From Streptomyces cinerochromogenes (lineage in GTDB: Bacteria > Actinomycetota > Actinomycetes > Streptomycetales > Streptomycetaceae), in contig NZ_BMRM01000021.1 of the NCBI RefSeq assembly GCF_014648635.1, forward strand, positions 1 through 64,000: a stretch of 64,000 nucleotides of DNA, in the 5' to 3' direction. How positions within the stretch are numbered: the stretch's first letter is position 1; every line of letters starts with the position of its first letter. Of this stretch, positions 7,540 through 16,338 are shown piece by piece. The notes below the pieces were generated by a model. The model was not told the origin of the DNA and did no database searches. It was given only the letters and a program-made list of their open reading frames with translations. A program made the translations under genes and the position numbers.

Positions 7540-8712
7540 ATGAGGAGTAGTGAGGGTCTAGGCGTGAGGGACAACCGAGGGGGCGGGCCGCAGGGGTCCG
7601 GTCAGGCGAAGGGCGGTCGTCGCGCCCAGCTGGAGCACACCGGTCTGCGGCACGGCTGGACCACCGGGGCCTGCGCGACGGCGGCCGCCACGGCCGCGTA
7701 CACCGCCCTGCTGACCGGTGAGTTTCCCGACCCGGTGACGATCACGCTGCCCAAGGGGCAGACACCGTCCTTCGCCCTGGCCGCCGAGGAACTGACCGAC
7801 GGTTCCGCCATGGCGGGGATCGTGAAGGACGCGGGAGACGACCCGGACGTCACGCACGGCGCACTGGTCCGGGCGACGGTCCGGCGGCTGCCCGCAGGCA
7901 GTGGCGTCGTCTTCAAGGCCGGACCCGGCGTGGGGACGGTCACCCGGCCCGGGCTTCCGCTGGCCGTCGGGGAAGCGGCCGTCAATCCCGTGCCCCGGCG
8001 GATGATGAGCGACCACGTCGCCGAAGTGGCCTCGCGCCACGGCGGCAGCGGCGACGTGGAGATCACCGTCTCCGTCGACCACGGCGAGGAGTTGGCCCGC
8101 TCCACCTGGAACCCACGGCTCGGCATTCTCGGCGGCCTGTCCATACTCGGCACCACCGGCATCGTCGTGCCGTACTCCTGCTCGGCCTGGATCGACTCGA
8201 TCCGGCGGGGCGTCGATGTCGCCCGTGCGGCCGGACGGACCCATGTCGCCGGGTGCACCGGTTCGACGTCCGAGAAGGCGGTCGTCGCCGCGTACGGCCT
8301 GCCCGAGGACGCCCTGCTCGACATGGGCGACTTCGCCGGCGCCGTACTGAAGTACATCCGCCGGCACCCCGTGGACCGCCTCACGATCTGCGGTGGCTTC
8401 GCCAAGCTCTCCAAGCTCGCCGCGGGCCACCTGGACCTGCACTCCGGCCGCTCCCAGGTCGACAAGGGCTTCCTGGCCGAACTGGTCCGCGGCGGCGGCG
8501 CGGACGACGCGCTTGCCGCCGAGGTGGCCGCGGCCAACACGGGTCTCGCCGCGCTCCAGCTGTGCCAGGCCGCCGGCGTGCCGCTCGGCGACCTCGTGGC
8601 GCAGGCCGCGCGGGACGAGGCTCTTGCCGTGCTGCGCGGAGCGCCGGTCGCCGTGGACGTCATCTGCATCGACCGGGCGGGGACGGTCGTGGGGCGCAGC
8701 ACGGTGCGCTGA
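7540..8712 (+). CDS. cbiD: Cobalt-precorrin-5B (C1)-methyltransferase CbiD
   Basis: CbiD methylates C1 of cobalt-precorrin-5B in anaerobic-type cobalamin synthesis. The family hallmark LRHGWTTGACATAAATAAY is near the N-terminus, followed by TLPKGQTPSF, AGPGVGTVTRPGLP and the C-terminal TICGGFAKLSKLAAGHLDLHS segment. ATG 7540 gives 390 residues; GTG 7564 has better ribosome-binding spacing (GAGGG) and is an equally likely start. Other cob/cbi genes are not adjacent, but the convergent genes form a riboswitch-controlled corrinoid-type importer, so this is a small B12 locus. Cytosolic, SAM-dependent. Confidence 0.93.
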   Translation: MRSSEGLGVRDNRGGGPQGSGQAKGGRRAQLEHTGLRHGWTTGACATAAATAAYTALLTGEFPDPVTITLPKGQTPSFALAAEELTDGSAMAGIVKDAGDDPDVTHGALVRATVRRLPAGSGVVFKAGPGVGTVTRPGLPLAVGEAAVNPVPRRMMSDHVAEVASRHGGSGDVEITVSVDHGEELARSTWNPRLGILGGLSILGTTGIVVPYSCSAWIDSIRRGVDVARAAGRTHVAGCTGSTSEKAVVAAYGLPEDALLDMGDFAGAVLKYIRRHPVDRLTICGGFAKLSKLAAGHLDLHSGRSQVDKGFLAELVRGGGADDALAAEVAAANTGLAALQLCQAAGVPLGDLVAQAARDEALAVLRGAPVAVDVICIDRAGTVVGRSTVR

Positions 8713-8732
8713 GCCTGGGCCCAAGGGCGCGG

Positions 8733-8764
8733 AGACGCGGGGAGGGGAAACCGCCCCCTCGCGT
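8733..8764. terminator. Imperfect hairpin between convergent genes
   Basis: GACGCGGGGAGGGG pairs imperfectly with CCCCCTCGCGTC across AAACCG. It lies between the ends of cbiD and the convergent binding-protein gene, where a bidirectional terminator would be expected. No T-run, as usual in Streptomyces. Confidence 0.4.
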
Positions 8765-9768
8765 CACCGGCCGGCCGGCACGGTCCGCAGGTAGGTGCCG
8801 AGCCGGGCCACAGCCGACGGGTTGCGGGGACTTTCGACCAGGTCGGCATAGTCCAGTGAGACGATCCGCCGGTGCTTGACGGCTGAGACGTCGCGCAGCG
8901 GGGCGTAGGAGAGCAGGAACTTCTTCTTCTGCTCGGCGCTGACGTCACCGTAGTCGCAGATGACGATGACGTCCGGGTTCCGCTGTACGACGCTCTCCCA
9001 GCCGACCGTGGTCCAGGAGTCCGCCACGTCGTGCATCACGTTGACGCCGCCCGCCTCGGTGATGATCTGTTCGGGGGCGGCGTAGCGGCCGGAGGTGAAG
9101 GGGGTGTCCCGGCCGCTGTCGTAGAGGAAGACGGAAGGACGGTCGGAGCCCTTGGGCGCCTTCGCCCGCACGTCTGCGATCTGCTTCTTGAAGTCGGCGA
9201 TCAGTGTGGCCGCGCGCTTCTCGACGCCGAAGAGCTTGCCGAGGTTGGTGAGGTCGGCGTACAAGGCGTCCAGGGGCGGCATGATGCCGCGGGAGGACTT
9301 CGTACGGCCGTTGTGGCAGGACTCGGTGAGGATGTACGTGGGGATGCCGAGCTTGTCCAGGGCGTCGGGGGTGAAGCCGCTGTCCTCGCGGAAGCCGTAG
9401 TTCCAGCCGGCGAAGACGAGGTCGGCGCGGCTGTCGAGGACGTTCTCCTTGGTGAGCTGGTCCTTGGACAGCCACCTGACCCTGTCGTAGCCGTCCTTCC
9501 AGGGCACGCCGCGCAGGTCTCCCTTGTCGTCGGGCATGGCGAAGCCGGCCATGCGGTCCTCCAGGCCCAGGGCGAACATCAGCTCCGTGATGCCGACGTC
9601 GTTGGTGACGACCCGCTCGGGGACCTTGTCGTACGTGACCTGGCGGCCGCAGTTGGTCAGGGTGACCGAGGAGGAGGGTCCGGCGTCCTGGTCCGGCTCC
9701 ACCGTGGCGCCGCATCCGGCGGCGGTCGCGGCGAGGCAGAGGGCGGCGGCGAGAAGCTGCTTGCGCAT
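8764..9768 (-). CDS. ABC transporter substrate-binding lipoprotein (corrinoid/F420-0 type)
   Basis: A 334-residue extracellular binding protein. The signal peptide ends in a lipobox (TAAGC, C19), so it is tethered to the membrane as a lipoprotein. The body is the type-III (BtuF/FhuD-like) fold: NCGRQVTYDKVPERVVTNDV near the start and a long connecting helix (KKQIADVRAKAPKG) in the middle. The subfamily is often called a proposed F420-0 importer. Here the operon starts with a cobalamin riboswitch and converges on cbiD, which argues for cobalamin or another corrinoid. Last gene of the operon, 9 bases after the ATPase. Confidence 0.85.
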   Translation of the reverse strand: MRKQLLAAALCLAATAAGCGATVEPDQDAGPSSSVTLTNCGRQVTYDKVPERVVTNDVGITELMFALGLEDRMAGFAMPDDKGDLRGVPWKDGYDRVRWLSKDQLTKENVLDSRADLVFAGWNYGFREDSGFTPDALDKLGIPTYILTESCHNGRTKSSRGIMPPLDALYADLTNLGKLFGVEKRAATLIADFKKQIADVRAKAPKGSDRPSVFLYDSGRDTPFTSGRYAAPEQIITEAGGVNVMHDVADSWTTVGWESVVQRNPDVIVICDYGDVSAEQKKKFLLSYAPLRDVSAVKHRRIVSLDYADLVESPRNPSAVARLGTYLRTVPAGR

Positions 9769-9777
9769 GGGCGTCCT

Positions 9778-10545
9778 TCAGGTGGTGGGCGGGAGCAGGT
9801 CGAACAGGAGCTGGACGGTGTCCGTCTCGGGGTGCCGGACGGTGTGGGCCCGGACGCCGAACACCTTCGCGAGCAGGGGAGGTTCGAGAACGTCCTGGGG
9901 CGGCCCGGAGGCGACGATCCGGCCGGAGTCGAGGACGTACAGGACGTCGCAGTGGGCTGCCGCGAGATTGAGGTCGTGGAGTGCGGCCAGCACGGTCAGA
10001 CCGCTGCCGCGGACCAGGGACAGGACGGCCAACTGGTGGGCGACGTCCAGGTGGTTGGTGGGTTCGTCGAGCACCAGGACCCTCGGTTGCTGGGCCAGGG
10101 CCCGGGCGATGAGGACCCGCTGTTTCTCGCCACCGGACAGGCTCGGAAACCCGCGGTCGGCGAGGTGGGTGACGCCCGTGCGTTCCATCGACCGGGTGCA
10201 GATCTCCCGGTCCGATGCGGCCGTGCGGCCCCGGTGCGGCAGCCGGCCCATGGCGACCACCTCGGCGACGGTGAAGTCGAACTCGGCGAAGGACTCCTGC
10301 GGCAGTGCGGCCAGCGCCCGGGCAGCGGCCCGGGCGTCCATGGCGTGCAGGTCGTCGCCGTCCAGCCGTACCACTCCCCCGGCCGGTCGCAGTGCCCGGT
10401 AGAGGGAGCGCAGCAGGGTCGATTTGCCGCTGCCGTTGGGGCCGACGAGTCCGACGAACGCCCCGCTGCCCACGGTGAGGTCGATGTGCTCGACCAGGCG
10501 GGATCCGGCCGCCTCGATGGTGACGTCCTCGATGTCGAGTCGCAT
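9778..10545 (-). CDS. ABC transporter ATP-binding protein (corrinoid/siderophore type)
   Basis: A 255-residue ATPase that powers the importer. Walker A is GPNGSGKST (about residues 34-42), the signature LSGGEKQR, Walker B RVLVLDEPTNHLD and the H-loop LAALHDLNLA. Resembles BtuD/FhuC/FecE ATPases. ATG 10545 lies 2 bases after the permease stop, indicating coupled translation. Expression should follow the cobalamin riboswitch upstream of the permease gene. Confidence 0.93.
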   Translation of the reverse strand: MRLDIEDVTIEAAGSRLVEHIDLTVGSGAFVGLVGPNGSGKSTLLRSLYRALRPAGGVVRLDGDDLHAMDARAAARALAALPQESFAEFDFTVAEVVAMGRLPHRGRTAASDREICTRSMERTGVTHLADRGFPSLSGGEKQRVLIARALAQQPRVLVLDEPTNHLDVAHQLAVLSLVRGSGLTVLAALHDLNLAAAHCDVLYVLDSGRIVASGPPQDVLEPPLLAKVFGVRAHTVRHPETDTVQLLFDLLPPTT

Positions 10546-10547
10546 GC

Positions 10548-11603
10548 TCAGCGCCCTCCGAAGGCGTAGACGCCCCGCCGCATCAGCAGCAGGAACACGG
10601 GAACGCCGACCGCCGAGGTGATCACTCCGACCGGCAGCTCGGCGGGGGCGAACAACAGCCGGGACAGTACGTCCGCCCACACCAGCAGCACGGCTCCGGC
10701 GAGCGGTGCCACGGCCAGCACCCGGCGGTGGTCGGCGCCGACCAGCATGCGTACGACGTGCGGCACCATCAGACCGACGAATCCGATGGCCCCGCTGACC
10801 GCGACCACCGTCCCGGTCACGGCCGCGGTGACGACGAACACCTCCCGGCGCAGCCGAACCGGTCCGGCACCGAGCGCGGCCGCGGTCTCGTCGCCCATGG
10901 CGAGCGCGTTGAGCGCCTCGGCCCGCCACCGCAACCAGGTCCATCCGGCCACCACCGTGACCGTCGCGAGCGGCACTTGAGCCCAGGTGGCACCGCCCAG
11001 GCTGCCCAGCAGCCACATCATCGCCGACCGGGCCGCCTCGCCCCGGGCGGCGCCGAAGACCATGACCGTGGTGACGGCCTCGAAGCCGTACGCCAGTGCC
11101 GTACCGGTGAGGATCAGCCGCAGTGGTGTCAGGCCCTGCGGCGAACGGGCGACGGCGTACACCAGCGCCATGGCCGCGAGCGCCGAGGCGAACGCCGACA
11201 CGGACAGCGCCCACACGCCGAGACCGGCGAACGCACCGAGGAGGATGACGGCGTTGGCGCCCACCGCCGCGCCCGAGGAGATGCCGAGGACGAACGGGTC
11301 GGCCAGCGCGTTGCGCACCATCGCCTGCACGGCCACCCCGACGGCCGCCAGGCCCGCTCCGACCACGGCGCCGAGCAGCACCCGTGGAAGCCGGATCTCC
11401 CAGACGATGGTGTACAGGGCCGCGTCCTGCGCGCGCACGGTCCCGCCGGTGAGTCCGGCCCACAGGAAACGCAGTGTCTCGGTCCAGCCGACGCCGGCGG
11501 CGCCGAGCCCGACCCCGCCGGCGAGGGACAGCAGGAGCAGCACTGCCAGAGCCAGGCTGAGCGGCAGCACGGGTATGCGGCTGGGAGCCGTACTTCGAGG
11601 CAC
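10548..11603 (-). CDS. FecCD/BtuC-type ABC transporter permease
   Basis: A 351-residue inner-membrane permease of the BtuC/FecCD family with about ten hydrophobic segments and the signature ALADPFVLGISSGAAVGA (about residues 100-120) and GFVGLMVPHVVRMLVG near the ATPase-contact region. The GTG at 11603 has AAGGA upstream and gives a compact N-terminus; the open frame continues to 11711, but that part overlaps the riboswitch leader. First gene of the permease-ATPase-binding protein operon. Confidence 0.92.
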   Translation of the reverse strand: MPRSTAPSRIPVLPLSLALAVLLLLSLAGGVGLGAAGVGWTETLRFLWAGLTGGTVRAQDAALYTIVWEIRLPRVLLGAVVGAGLAAVGVAVQAMVRNALADPFVLGISSGAAVGANAVILLGAFAGLGVWALSVSAFASALAAMALVYAVARSPQGLTPLRLILTGTALAYGFEAVTTVMVFGAARGEAARSAMMWLLGSLGGATWAQVPLATVTVVAGWTWLRWRAEALNALAMGDETAAALGAGPVRLRREVFVVTAAVTGTVVAVSGAIGFVGLMVPHVVRMLVGADHRRVLAVAPLAGAVLLVWADVLSRLLFAPAELPVGVITSAVGVPVFLLLMRRGVYAFGGR

Positions 11604-11719
11604 GGGAGGGCCGTCCTTCGCACGGGCCGCCTGCTGGACGTCGAGCAGGAGCAGCCCGTACGGCCGAGCCGGCCGTACGGTCCCCTCTCGCAGTCCACGG
11701 CGAGCAGTCAACGGGTCGA

Positions 11720-11850
11720 TACGCCCCCGCAGGCGATCGGGCTCGCACGACAGCCATCGGATCCGGTGCCGTGCACACCGTTGCGGGTCAGCGCCGGACT
11801 CTCACCGGACTTCCCCCACGGGAGGCGAAGCGAGCCTAACAAACGTGCTC
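11720..11850 (-). promoter_or_regulatory. Cobalamin (B12) riboswitch
   Basis: Read on the minus strand, the leader of the importer operon contains the conserved cobalamin-riboswitch blocks in order: GTTAGGCTCGC, GGGGGAAGTCCGGTGAGAGT, CCGGCGCTGACCCGCAACGG, then GAGCCCGATCGCCTGC (a B12-box variant). The match to the consensus GGGAA-CGGTG-AAATCCG-GC-GACCCGC-AACGGT is strong. B12 binding should switch the operon off, by hiding the ribosome-binding site or by termination. The box edge is about 117 bases before the permease GTG start. Confidence 0.92.
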
Positions 11851-12208
11851 TGGTGTCCCGTTCAGCTTCTGGGCTGTCTCGTCCAGGCTGCTCGTCGGGG
11901 CGGGAGGCGTGGGTGGTGACCGCGGCGGGGCGGTCGGCGTCGAGAACCAGGCAATCGCCGCCGCTGTCGCCGAACTCGTGGACGCGCTACGCGTGAGCCG
12001 GGGTGACGCCGGGCGTCTGCTCGGCCCTCCCCGAGCGAGGCGGCCCGCTTCACGCCACCACGCGGCTCGTCACCCGCCGCCGCGGGACGCGCAGTTCGCC
12101 CGGCACCAGCGTGCCCCGGCCCCTTCCGATGAGCGCGCGGTACCGCCAACGGGCAGGCTCAGGAAGGGCGGTCTGACCGGACGCCTTTCCGGCCCGTGCC
12201 CGCTTCGG
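11851..12208. other. Intergenic, no supported gene
   Basis: Upstream side of the riboswitch promoter and the 3' side of the small membrane protein gene. Open frames exist on both strands, but they are arginine/proline rich with no plausible start signals or domains. Confidence 0.5.
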
Positions 12209-12403
12209 TCAGGCGGCGTCGGACCGCCGACCGGGTTGCGGACGCGCAAGGCGTCCACGCTTGCCGCCGTGGATCAGGCGCAGGTGCCGCGGGCGGGCGT
12301 GGCGGGACGACCGTGGGGTGCGGGTCAGCCAGTCCTCGACACGATCCATTCCGTACAACGCCAAAGCCACCAACGGCAGCAGCAGGCAGGCAACGATGAC
12401 CAC
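12209..12403 (-). CDS. Small conserved Streptomyces membrane protein
   Basis: A 64-residue protein: one transmembrane helix (VIVACLLLPLVALALYG, residues 2-18), then a basic cytoplasmic tail with HARPRHLRLIHGGKRG. The MDRVEDWL plus ARPRHLRLIHGG pattern is familiar from short Streptomyces proteins of unknown role. GTG start at 12403, with AGGGGG about 10 bases upstream. It follows the anti-sigma-like ATPase gene on the same strand by about 90 bases. Confidence 0.65.
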   Translation of the reverse strand: MVIVACLLLPLVALALYGMDRVEDWLTRTPRSSRHARPRHLRLIHGGKRGRLARPQPGRRSDAA

Positions 12404-12494
12404 GGTGTCGGGCCCCCTTACGGAAGACGGCCGCAGACGGGTACCCGGAGCGGCCTCCGGCTACCGGCACGCTCGCGTGAAGGGCCTGTGGGTC

Positions 12495-12983
12495 TTACCC
12501 GCCCTTGCAGGGGGTGGCGTCTGACGACCGCCCCACCGGGTCATCGAGCAGGGCGATGCGGACGGTGATGCGTTTGCCGACCGGCTCCCGCTGCGCTTCG
12601 AACCCCTGGGCGACGGCCATGACGATCTCCAAACCGTGCTGCCCCACCCGGCCGGCATCCGCGGCCCGGGCGACGGGCAGCACCGGATCGGAGTCCCACA
12701 CCACGACCTCGACCATGTCCCCGGCGATCCGCACATCCAGCAGCACCGGCCCGGGCGCGTACTTGCGGGCGTTGGTGACCAACTCGCTGACCACCAACTG
12801 GGTGAGATCCACGGCGCGCTGAGAGACCGGCAGTCCGTGCTCGGCCTGGACACGGGCGAGGAAACCGGCGGCCAGAGCACGGGCCTCGGCGATGACCGTG
12901 CCGTCCCCGTCCAGGGCCGCCGTGGTCCGCAGGGCCTGCTCGCCCGACGCAGCTCCTTCCTCGCCCACGGGCACTGATTCCAT
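12495..12983 (-). CDS. ATP-binding anti-sigma-factor-like protein (HATPase_c_2)
   Basis: A 162-residue GHKL ATPase of the RsbW/SpoIIAB-like group abundant in Streptomyces. The N box is LTQLVVSELVTNARKYAPGP (about residues 62-81) and the G-region is GRVGQHGLEIVMAVAQGFE. No membrane segment or sensor, so a cytosolic serine kinase or anti-sigma-type switch whose partner is not encoded nearby. ATG 12983 follows GAAGGTGG; the frame is open far upstream, but that part runs through transposase debris. Confidence 0.88.
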   Translation of the reverse strand: MESVPVGEEGAASGEQALRTTAALDGDGTVIAEARALAAGFLARVQAEHGLPVSQRAVDLTQLVVSELVTNARKYAPGPVLLDVRIAGDMVEVVVWDSDPVLPVARAADAGRVGQHGLEIVMAVAQGFEAQREPVGKRITVRIALLDDPVGRSSDATPCKGG

Positions 12984-13177
12984 CGCGGCCACCTTCACTA
13001 CGCCGTCCACCACCTGGCGCCTACACCCACCGGGGAAGGTGACGCCTGCCGCCCCCGTGTGGTTCCGTCCCACCATGGCATCACCAGGCACATGCCGGGC
13101 GGTAATTCCTGCGACGGCCAGGTGGGAACGTTCTTCCGCTCCCGCGGCGCGAGCCACTGAGGTTTTCTCAACGGTGG

Positions 13178-13648
13178 TCACTTCCAGATTCCGTTGAGGA
13201 CGAGGGCAGCGCGGGCGTTGTCGCCGATGCGGCTCGGTCTGAGGGTTACGTACTGCAGGCTGCGCCGGCGTTGCCTGAGTTCGGCGGCGGCCTTGTAGAG
13301 CGCGGGGAGCACGTGGATCCGCGCGGTGATGATGTCCGGGGCAGGACCCGGCGCGACGTCGGAGACCCACAGCGGGGTGCCGTCCGGGGCCGCCAGGAAC
13401 TGCGCATTCCCGCCGAATGCCTTGTTCTTCTGGCTGAGCCACAGGGCGTTCCCGTTGGCGCGGACGCCGGCGACGCGGTCGCACTCGATCAGCGTGCCGT
13501 CCAGGATCACGTGCGTCGTCCCTTTCGGCGTGCCGATGCGACGGCGGTGGGCGGCCAGCAGGCGTGCGCGGTACTGCACCACGTGGCGCGGAACATCGAG
13601 CGTGGCACCATGGGTGACCAATGTGGAGCCTCTGGTGGTTACGGACAT
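13178..13648 (-). pseudogene. IS5-type transposase with two internal in-frame deletions
   Basis: An open frame of 156 codons that reads as a shortened IS5-family transposase. It starts MSVTTRGSTLVTHG, has the family segment LLAAHRRRIGTPKG, then jumps directly to THVILDGTLIECDRV (normally about 60 residues further on), keeps GGNAQFLAAPDGTPLWVSD, and jumps again from LPALYKAAAELRQ to RRSLQYVTLRPSRIGD and the normal end ALVLNGIWK. The second jump removes the D(K)GYxG block with the second catalytic aspartate. The product cannot be an active DDE enzyme, yet both joins keep the frame. Confidence 0.75.
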
Positions 13649-13735
13649 GATCTTGTGGTGAGACCTGTCCTGCCAGGGGCTTCACGCCTGCCTCCGAAGG
13701 GGGCTCCCGCATGCCGTCTCACCTGAGAGGTCCAC

Positions 13736-14287
13736 GTGGACACCGAACTGGGTTCCGCAGTCGTCCTGATCACCGGCGTGATGGCGGCGGGGAAGTCGAC
13801 CGTGGCCGAACTGCTGGCCGGGCGGCTACCCCGAGCCGCCCACGTGCGCGGCGACGTCTTCCGCCGGATGGTGGTATCCGGTAGGGAGGAACTGCTGCCT
13901 GAAGAGACCGCCGAGGCCAGGGCCCAACTGGAACTGCGCTACCGGCTGTCCGCGCTGGTGGCCGACGAGTACGCCCGCCACGGCTGGACCGCAGTCGTCC
14001 AGGACATCGTCCTGGGGGAAGACCTGGGCCGGTATGTCGCCAGGGTGCATACACGACCCTTGTACGTCGTCGTGCTGGCTCCCTCCACGGCAGCCGTGCA
14101 GAGCAGAGAAGCCAAGCGCCCGAAGACCGGATACGGCGCCGCCTGGACGGTCGACGCCCTCGACTACGCTCTGCGCGAGGAGACGCCGCACATCGGGCTC
14201 TGGCTGGACACGTCGGAGCAGACACCGGACCAGACGGTCTCAGCGATTCTCGCCAACCTCCCCGCCGCCCGGGTACAGGCCGGCTGA
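13736..14287 (+). CDS. P-loop kinase / phosphotransferase (AAA_33-like)
   Basis: A 183-residue nucleotide kinase-like protein. Walker A is GVMAAGKST (about residues 14-22); an HVRGDVFRRMVVSG segment follows, as in small-molecule kinases and antibiotic phosphotransferases, with a lid-like basic stretch (SREAKRPKTGYG) later. The fold suggests transfer of the ATP gamma-phosphate to a small molecule, but no substrate motif is clear. GTG start at 13736 behind GAGAGG. A second, longer P-loop kinase of this general class is at 43.2 kb. Confidence 0.8.
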   Translation: MDTELGSAVVLITGVMAAGKSTVAELLAGRLPRAAHVRGDVFRRMVVSGREELLPEETAEARAQLELRYRLSALVADEYARHGWTAVVQDIVLGEDLGRYVARVHTRPLYVVVLAPSTAAVQSREAKRPKTGYGAAWTVDALDYALREETPHIGLWLDTSEQTPDQTVSAILANLPAARVQAG

Positions 14288-14637
14288 CCCACGTCGACTG
14301 GGGCTCATTTCACTGGGAAAACCTCACTCACGCAGTTACTCAGGGCATCCCTCCGCGGAAGTCACGCGCGATCGAACGCGGTCGACTGCGGGGCTGCTCT
14401 CAGCGCTGAGGGAGTGGGGCTGCCTCTCGGTGAATCATGGCTTGCGAGGGCGCTGCAACCGGCCGCAGGGCGCACCGCACCACCCTAAATCGACTTGACG
14501 TGGCTAGTCGGTCGGCGTACATGTGCTGTCCGCGGGTGAGAGGCGTCTTGCGGTCGAGAGGGAGGTCAATCCTTCACCGTGAACGCTGTTGGTCCTATGC
14601 ACGCCGATGAGACGAGACCCAACGCCTTGGAGGGCGC
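14288..14637. other. Intergenic, no clear gene
   Basis: GC is lower here than in the flanks, and this continues through the next two genes. No ORF with codon support, RNA gene or strong hairpin seen. Confidence 0.5.
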
Positions 14638-16317
14638 ATGCGCAGGCCGACCGCAGATCTCGTTCTGACGGGAGCGCGCGTCCGCCTCGGCCAGGGACAA
14701 TGGGCTGGAGCCGTAGCGGTCCGCGGAGGAAGAATCAGCGCAATCGGTCCTGACTTTGCCAGTGTCCGGGACCTGATCGGACCTCATACGCGGGTGATTG
14801 AGTCGCCTGGAGGGCTGGTTGTCCCAGGTTTCCAGGACAGTCATGTGCACGCGCCCTTCGCGGGACTGGACAGACGGCGTCTCTCCCTTCATGACGTGCA
14901 GGGTCGATCCGCTTACCTTGAGGCGATCGCCCTCTATGCCCAGCAGCATCCTTCGAAGCCCTGGATCGTCGGCGGCGGCTGGGCGGCAGAACACTTCCCC
15001 AACGGCCGTCCACGGAAGGAGGACTTGGACACTGTCGTGCCTGACCGGCCAGTGTTTCTGCTCAACGGAGACTTGCACGGCGCATGGCTCAATTCCCGGG
15101 CGCTCGAGGTAGTCGGCATCACGAGGAACACCCCGGACCCTGTCGACGGTCGCATCGACCGTGACCCCGTCACCGGGAACCCCTCGGGGACCTTGCAGGA
15201 AGGAGCTGCGTACTGGATCAACGACCACTTCGTTCCACAGCCGGACCAACAGGAGTGGGAAGCGGCCGTCTTGGACGCTCAGCGTTATCTGCATTCTCTA
15301 GGCATCACAGGCTGGCAGGATGCCTGGGTCACCCCCGCCACACAAGCCGCGTACGAGTCACTGGCTGCGCAAGGTCGACTGACAGCACGCGTTGTCGGCG
15401 CACTGTGGTGGGACAGGAAGCGGGAAATGGAACAGCTCCCTGAACTGCTGGCCCGCAGAGAACGTGGACTCGCGGTGGTCTCACCCACGGCACACTTGGG
15501 ATCCGGGTTCTTCCCCACATCAGTGAAGATCATGACGGACGGTGTGCTGGAGAACTTCACCGGAGCTTTGCTGGAGCCGTACTGCGACGGATGCGGCGGT
15601 CACAGCGACCGACGGGGCGTCACCTACCTGGATCGAGACCTGTTGGCCACCGCCGTCACCGAACTCGACGCTCAGGGCTTTCAGGTGCACTTTCATGCGA
15701 TTGGAGACCGTGCAGTACGAGAAAGCCTCGATGCGATTCACTGCGCCCGCTCCTCCAATGGCAGGAACGATCGACGTCACCAAATCGCCCATGTGCAAGT
15801 CGTCCAGCCAGAAGACATCGTCCGCTTCAATGAATTGGAAGTCGTTGCCAATTGTCAAACGTTCTGGGCGCAGAGCGCGAGCGAAAGAGACGATCTCACG
15901 ATCCCCTTCCTCGGAACGGAGCGGGCCAGGCTGCAGTTTCCGTTTGCCGGATTGCTCGCCTCGGGAGCTCGACTGGCCATGGGGAGCGACTGGGCGGTGA
16001 CCACGGCTGATCCTCTCCAGCAACTTGAGGTGGCTGTCACCAGAACCTCACCCCAGGATCGCGACCGCGCCCCGTTTCTCCCCGAACAATGCATGAGCCT
16101 CGATGATGCCCTGGACGCCTTCACCGCCGGCTCTTCCTACGTTAATCACGACGATCAAGGCGGCCGCATTGCGGTGGGCAGTCGCGCCGACCTCGCTCTG
16201 CTGGACACCGATATCTTCGCTCCCGGATTCGTCACGAACCACGCGGCGCCCATTTCGGATGCGCGCGTGCAGATCACAGTGGCAGGCGGCTCAGTGGTCT
16301 ATGACGCCGAAGGGTAG
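14638..16317 (+). CDS. Amidohydrolase family protein (YtcJ-like)
   Basis: A 559-residue metal-dependent hydrolase of the Amidohydrolase_3/YtcJ type. The metal motif is FQDSHVHAPF (about residues 65-74), and HFHAIGDRAVRESLDA, RHQIAHVQVVQPED and MGSDWAVTTADP supply the later histidines and aspartate. The C-terminal beta-sandwich ends with VGSRADLALLDTDIF. No signal peptide, so cytosolic; probable substrates are N-acyl or formamide compounds. ATG 14638 follows GGAGGGCGC. Base composition is visibly lower in GC and codon use is less biased than in neighbours, suggesting acquisition by transfer. Confidence 0.88.
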   Translation: MRRPTADLVLTGARVRLGQGQWAGAVAVRGGRISAIGPDFASVRDLIGPHTRVIESPGGLVVPGFQDSHVHAPFAGLDRRRLSLHDVQGRSAYLEAIALYAQQHPSKPWIVGGGWAAEHFPNGRPRKEDLDTVVPDRPVFLLNGDLHGAWLNSRALEVVGITRNTPDPVDGRIDRDPVTGNPSGTLQEGAAYWINDHFVPQPDQQEWEAAVLDAQRYLHSLGITGWQDAWVTPATQAAYESLAAQGRLTARVVGALWWDRKREMEQLPELLARRERGLAVVSPTAHLGSGFFPTSVKIMTDGVLENFTGALLEPYCDGCGGHSDRRGVTYLDRDLLATAVTELDAQGFQVHFHAIGDRAVRESLDAIHCARSSNGRNDRRHQIAHVQVVQPEDIVRFNELEVVANCQTFWAQSASERDDLTIPFLGTERARLQFPFAGLLASGARLAMGSDWAVTTADPLQQLEVAVTRTSPQDRDRAPFLPEQCMSLDDALDAFTAGSSYVNHDDQGGRIAVGSRADLALLDTDIFAPGFVTNHAAPISDARVQITVAGGSVVYDAEG

Positions 16318-16338
16318 CGGATGCCGAAGGGTGGCGAA

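Noticed and set aside
9778..11778. One continuous minus-strand frame through the ATPase and the permease region
   Set aside because: The upstream part is frame-shadow of the permease; the ATPase clearly starts at 10545 with Walker A in the right place.
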